A DNA stretch of 64,000 nucleotides from Aminomonas paucivorans DSM 12260. GTDB lineage: Bacteria; Synergistota; Synergistia; Synergistales; Synergistaceae. The first letter of the stretch is position 1; each line of letters begins with the position of its first letter. Under the pieces are notes generated by a model. The model saw nothing but the letters and a program-made list of their open reading frames with translations, ran no database searches and was not told where the DNA came from. Positions 62,219-64,000 of the stretch are shown here, one piece after another. The DNA is taken from positions 186,001-250,000 of the forward strand of contig NZ_CM001022.1 in NCBI RefSeq assembly GCF_000165795.1, written 5' to 3'. A program made the position numbers and the translations under genes.

Positions 62219-63844
62219 ATGACGACGAAGCATCGCGGAGGGACGGGAATCGGGCTGCTTGCGGCGGCCCTGTTGCTGTGGACAACCGCGGCCTTCGGGG
62301 CCCCCACCACGGCGGATCAGGCCCTCTCGGTCGCCCGGAACTGGGCCGCCGGAGGAGAGCGCCTGGGGGAGAAGACCTTTCCCGGGACCGGGACGGTGGT
62401 CTCCTACGGGGACGGCAAGGGGCGGACCCTGTTCCACGTCGTCCGCCTGGGAGCGGGGACGGTGATCCTCCCCGGGGACGACCGGATGGAGCCGATCCTG
62501 GCGTTCCTTCCCGAAGGGAGCTACGACGACCGCACGGACAACCCCCTTCGGGCCCTGGTGCGTCGGGACCTGGAGGGGCGATTCGCCGCCCTGGCCGCCG
62601 CGCCCGTTTCCCTGAAGGCCTCGGGGGAGGGGCACACGACGAGGTGGCGTCGCCTGGAGTCGGGAGGGCAGGCCAAGGGCGGGGTCGGCGGCGTCTCGGA
62701 CGTGCGGGTGGCCCCCCTGGTGGCGGCCCGGTGGAACCAGGAAGGGGCCTTCGACGGCGGCCCCCTCTGCTACAACCTCTACACCCCCGAAAACCTTCCC
62801 TGCGGCTGCGTGGCCACCGCCCTGGCCCAGGTGATGTACACCCACCGGCACCCCGCCGAAGGGGTGGGGGCCCGATCCTTCCCCATCTCCGTCCGGGGAG
62901 CCGCCCAGACCCGGACCCTTCGGGGAGGGGACGGGTCCGGGGGACCCTACGCCTGGGACGCCATGGTCCCTGTCCCGGGGCAGGGGGTCTTTGAGGCGGC
63001 CTGCCAAGCCATCGGCGCCCTTGTCCACGACGCGGGGGTGGCGTCGAACATGAACTACAACACCCAATCCGAGGGCGGGTCCAACGCCATCGCGATCCAG
63101 GGGGTGGAGCGCCTCGTGGAGGTGTTCCACTTCTCCCAGGTCCGGACGGCCTACTCCGGCGCAAGCCTCACCTCCCTTGCCCCGGAGGCCCGGACCCGCA
63201 TGATCAACCCGAACCTGGACGCCTCCCTCCCCGTGGTGCTGGGCATCTCCGGGAAGTGGCTCTTCTCCGACCGGTACGGACACGCGGTGGTGTGCGACGG
63301 CTACGGCTACGACGGGGGAACCCCCTACCACCACCTGAACCTGGGCTGGGGGGGCAAGGACGACGCCTGGTACAACCTCCCCGACGTGGACCTGACCGTC
63401 TACCCCTACTCCGCCTTGGAGAGCTGCGGCTACAACATCTACCCCCAGGGGACCGGGGAGATCGTGAGCGGCCGGGTCCTGGACGGGGCGGGCAACCCCG
63501 TGGCGGGGGCCACCGTGACCGCTTCGGGGGGAGGCGAGACCTTCACGGACGTCACCGACCCCAAGGGCATCTTCGCCCTGGCCCGGATCCCCTCGGGGGT
63601 CACCTACACCCTCACCTCCTCCGCCGGGGGGGCCCGCACCGTGACGGTGGGGGTCTCCGACAGCGCCACCTCCGTCACCGGGAACGTCTGGGGGGTCACC
63701 CTGGGGACGGGGCCCACCGCCTCCCCGGACCCCACGGGGGGAAACACCAAGAGCAGCGGAGGGGGCGGCTGTTCCGGCCTGGACCTCCCGACTCTGGCTG
63801 CGCTGGCGCTGGCGCCCCTGGTGGCCCTGCGGGGGCGGGCCTAA
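62219..63844 (+). CDS. Second exported C10-family peptidase paralogue with Synerg-CTERM tail
   Basis: The 541-residue protein is a close paralogue of 59548-61164, with the same order. A signal peptide (LLAAALLLWTTAAFGA) and propeptide-like region lead to the catalytic domain (Cys197 in CGCVATALAQVMYTHRHP, His355 in YGHAVVCDGYGY, HHLNLGWGGKDDAWYNL). A regulatory-like Ig domain and SSGGGGCSGLD, hydrophobic stretch and RGRA end follow. Divergence is highest in the middle (YNTQSEGGSNAIAIQG region) and in the linker. It arose by tandem duplication, and the pair probably target different peptides. ATG at 62219 follows GAAGGAGAGG. Confidence 0.87.
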   Translation: MTTKHRGGTGIGLLAAALLLWTTAAFGAPTTADQALSVARNWAAGGERLGEKTFPGTGTVVSYGDGKGRTLFHVVRLGAGTVILPGDDRMEPILAFLPEGSYDDRTDNPLRALVRRDLEGRFAALAAAPVSLKASGEGHTTRWRRLESGGQAKGGVGGVSDVRVAPLVAARWNQEGAFDGGPLCYNLYTPENLPCGCVATALAQVMYTHRHPAEGVGARSFPISVRGAAQTRTLRGGDGSGGPYAWDAMVPVPGQGVFEAACQAIGALVHDAGVASNMNYNTQSEGGSNAIAIQGVERLVEVFHFSQVRTAYSGASLTSLAPEARTRMINPNLDASLPVVLGISGKWLFSDRYGHAVVCDGYGYDGGTPYHHLNLGWGGKDDAWYNLPDVDLTVYPYSALESCGYNIYPQGTGEIVSGRVLDGAGNPVAGATVTASGGGETFTDVTDPKGIFALARIPSGVTYTLTSSAGGARTVTVGVSDSATSVTGNVWGVTLGTGPTASPDPTGGNTKSSGGGGCSGLDLPTLAALALAPLVALRGRA

Positions 63845-63960
63845 GGGGGACGCATCGGCGCCATTGATCCGTGGTCTAGCCTGAAGGATGTTTTTGTCCT
63901 CTGTGTCGTGGTGACGTGGCGTGGTATCTGCTATAGTGATCTCGCTGCAAGGCTAAGGCG
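63845..63960 (+). other. Intergenic region with a possible promoter at the window end
   Basis: TATAGT at 63932-63937 is a -10-like box; no clear -35 is present. No gene or terminator with a strong stem was seen. Confidence 0.3.
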
Positions 63961-64000
63961 ATGTCCCGTTGGGAAGGAATGTCGACGCATCGGTGCTTCG
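63961..64000 (+). CDS. Possible start of a gene running out of the window
   Basis: ATG at 63961 (and in-frame ATG at 63979) opens a frame to the end of the window, 24 bases after a TATAGT box and near AAGG. Thirteen codons are too few to identify anything. Confidence 0.2.
   Translation, partial: MSRWEGMSTHRCF

Noticed and set aside
1-64000. CRISPR arrays, insertion sequences, prophage genes, rRNA or tRNA
   Set aside because: No regularly spaced short repeats, transposase or integrase motifs, phage structural genes or structured RNA gene signatures were seen on reading both strands.

Overview
The window reads as about 64 kb of chromosome from a high-GC, diderm, motile, amino-acid-fermenting anaerobe of the phylum Synergistota. 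The clearest phylum marker is the Synerg-CTERM tail (Ser/Gly-rich spacer, GGGGC, one hydrophobic segment, terminal Arg cluster). It occurs on three intact exported proteins (4176-5417, 59548-61164, 62219-63844) and on one decayed low-GC gene (14283-14838). Arginine deiminase, rubrerythrin, TRAP transporters, gamma-glutamyltransferase and corrinoid genes fit an Aminomonas-like lifestyle. The genus is an inference. No rRNA, tRNA, CRISPR array, transposase or prophage was seen.

Left part (1-13 kb): the end of a threonine/serine dehydratase; a membrane-anchored binding protein coupled to an HD-GYP protein; a small motility protein; a Synerg-CTERM beta-helix protein; rubrerythrin; an LpxH-like phosphoesterase with a MurG/UgtP-like glycosyltransferase; a CZB-type chemoreceptor; and arcA with its antiporter. 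From 13.0 to 15.4 kb an AT-rich insert lies between two nearly identical DUF1036 genes in direct orientation. From 15.5 to 19.2 kb is a thiol/sulfur neighbourhood: a CoA-disulfide reductase-rhodanese with a CstR/CsoR-like operator, an Lrp regulator, a TauE-like exporter and a thioredoxin-fold protein. The last has an in-frame UGA at the first position of a CxxC-type motif, followed by a SECIS-like hairpin, so it is probably a selenoprotein.

Middle (19-36 kb): NudC, spermidine synthase, a fused CbiA-CbiP cobyrinate/cobyrate amidase, an SUI1-like factor, dapF, a K+ channel, exonuclease III, a PduX-like kinase, small exported or membrane proteins, a TacA-like antitoxin with a doubly broken GNAT toxin, gyrB with a RemB-like gene, and an LpxB-like glycosyltransferase that seems to start at CTG.

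Right part (36-64 kb): a cluster with a DUF6305-like protein, a lone DctM-type permease, a 48-residue membrane protein, an M14-like deacylase and gamma-glutamyltransferase, followed by a two-component system. Next comes a catabolic island (44.3-54.8 kb): a GntR regulator, D-2-hydroxyacid dehydrogenase, aconitase X large and small subunits, a complete TRAP transporter, and a five-gene DAAO/HcnABC-like dehydrogenase with ferredoxin and BFD-like subunits. It probably serves uptake and breakdown of a (hydroxy)proline-like imino acid. The window ends with metH, metF and tandem C10-family (streptopain-like) peptidases bearing Synerg-CTERM tails.

The gene order shows tight operons with many ATGA/GTGA overlaps, GTG and TTG starts with strong Shine-Dalgarno sequences, and GC-rich hairpin terminators. 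Corrinoid biology recurs (CbiA-CbiP, PduX-like, MetH). All functions are read from sequence motifs and context; no database search was run.
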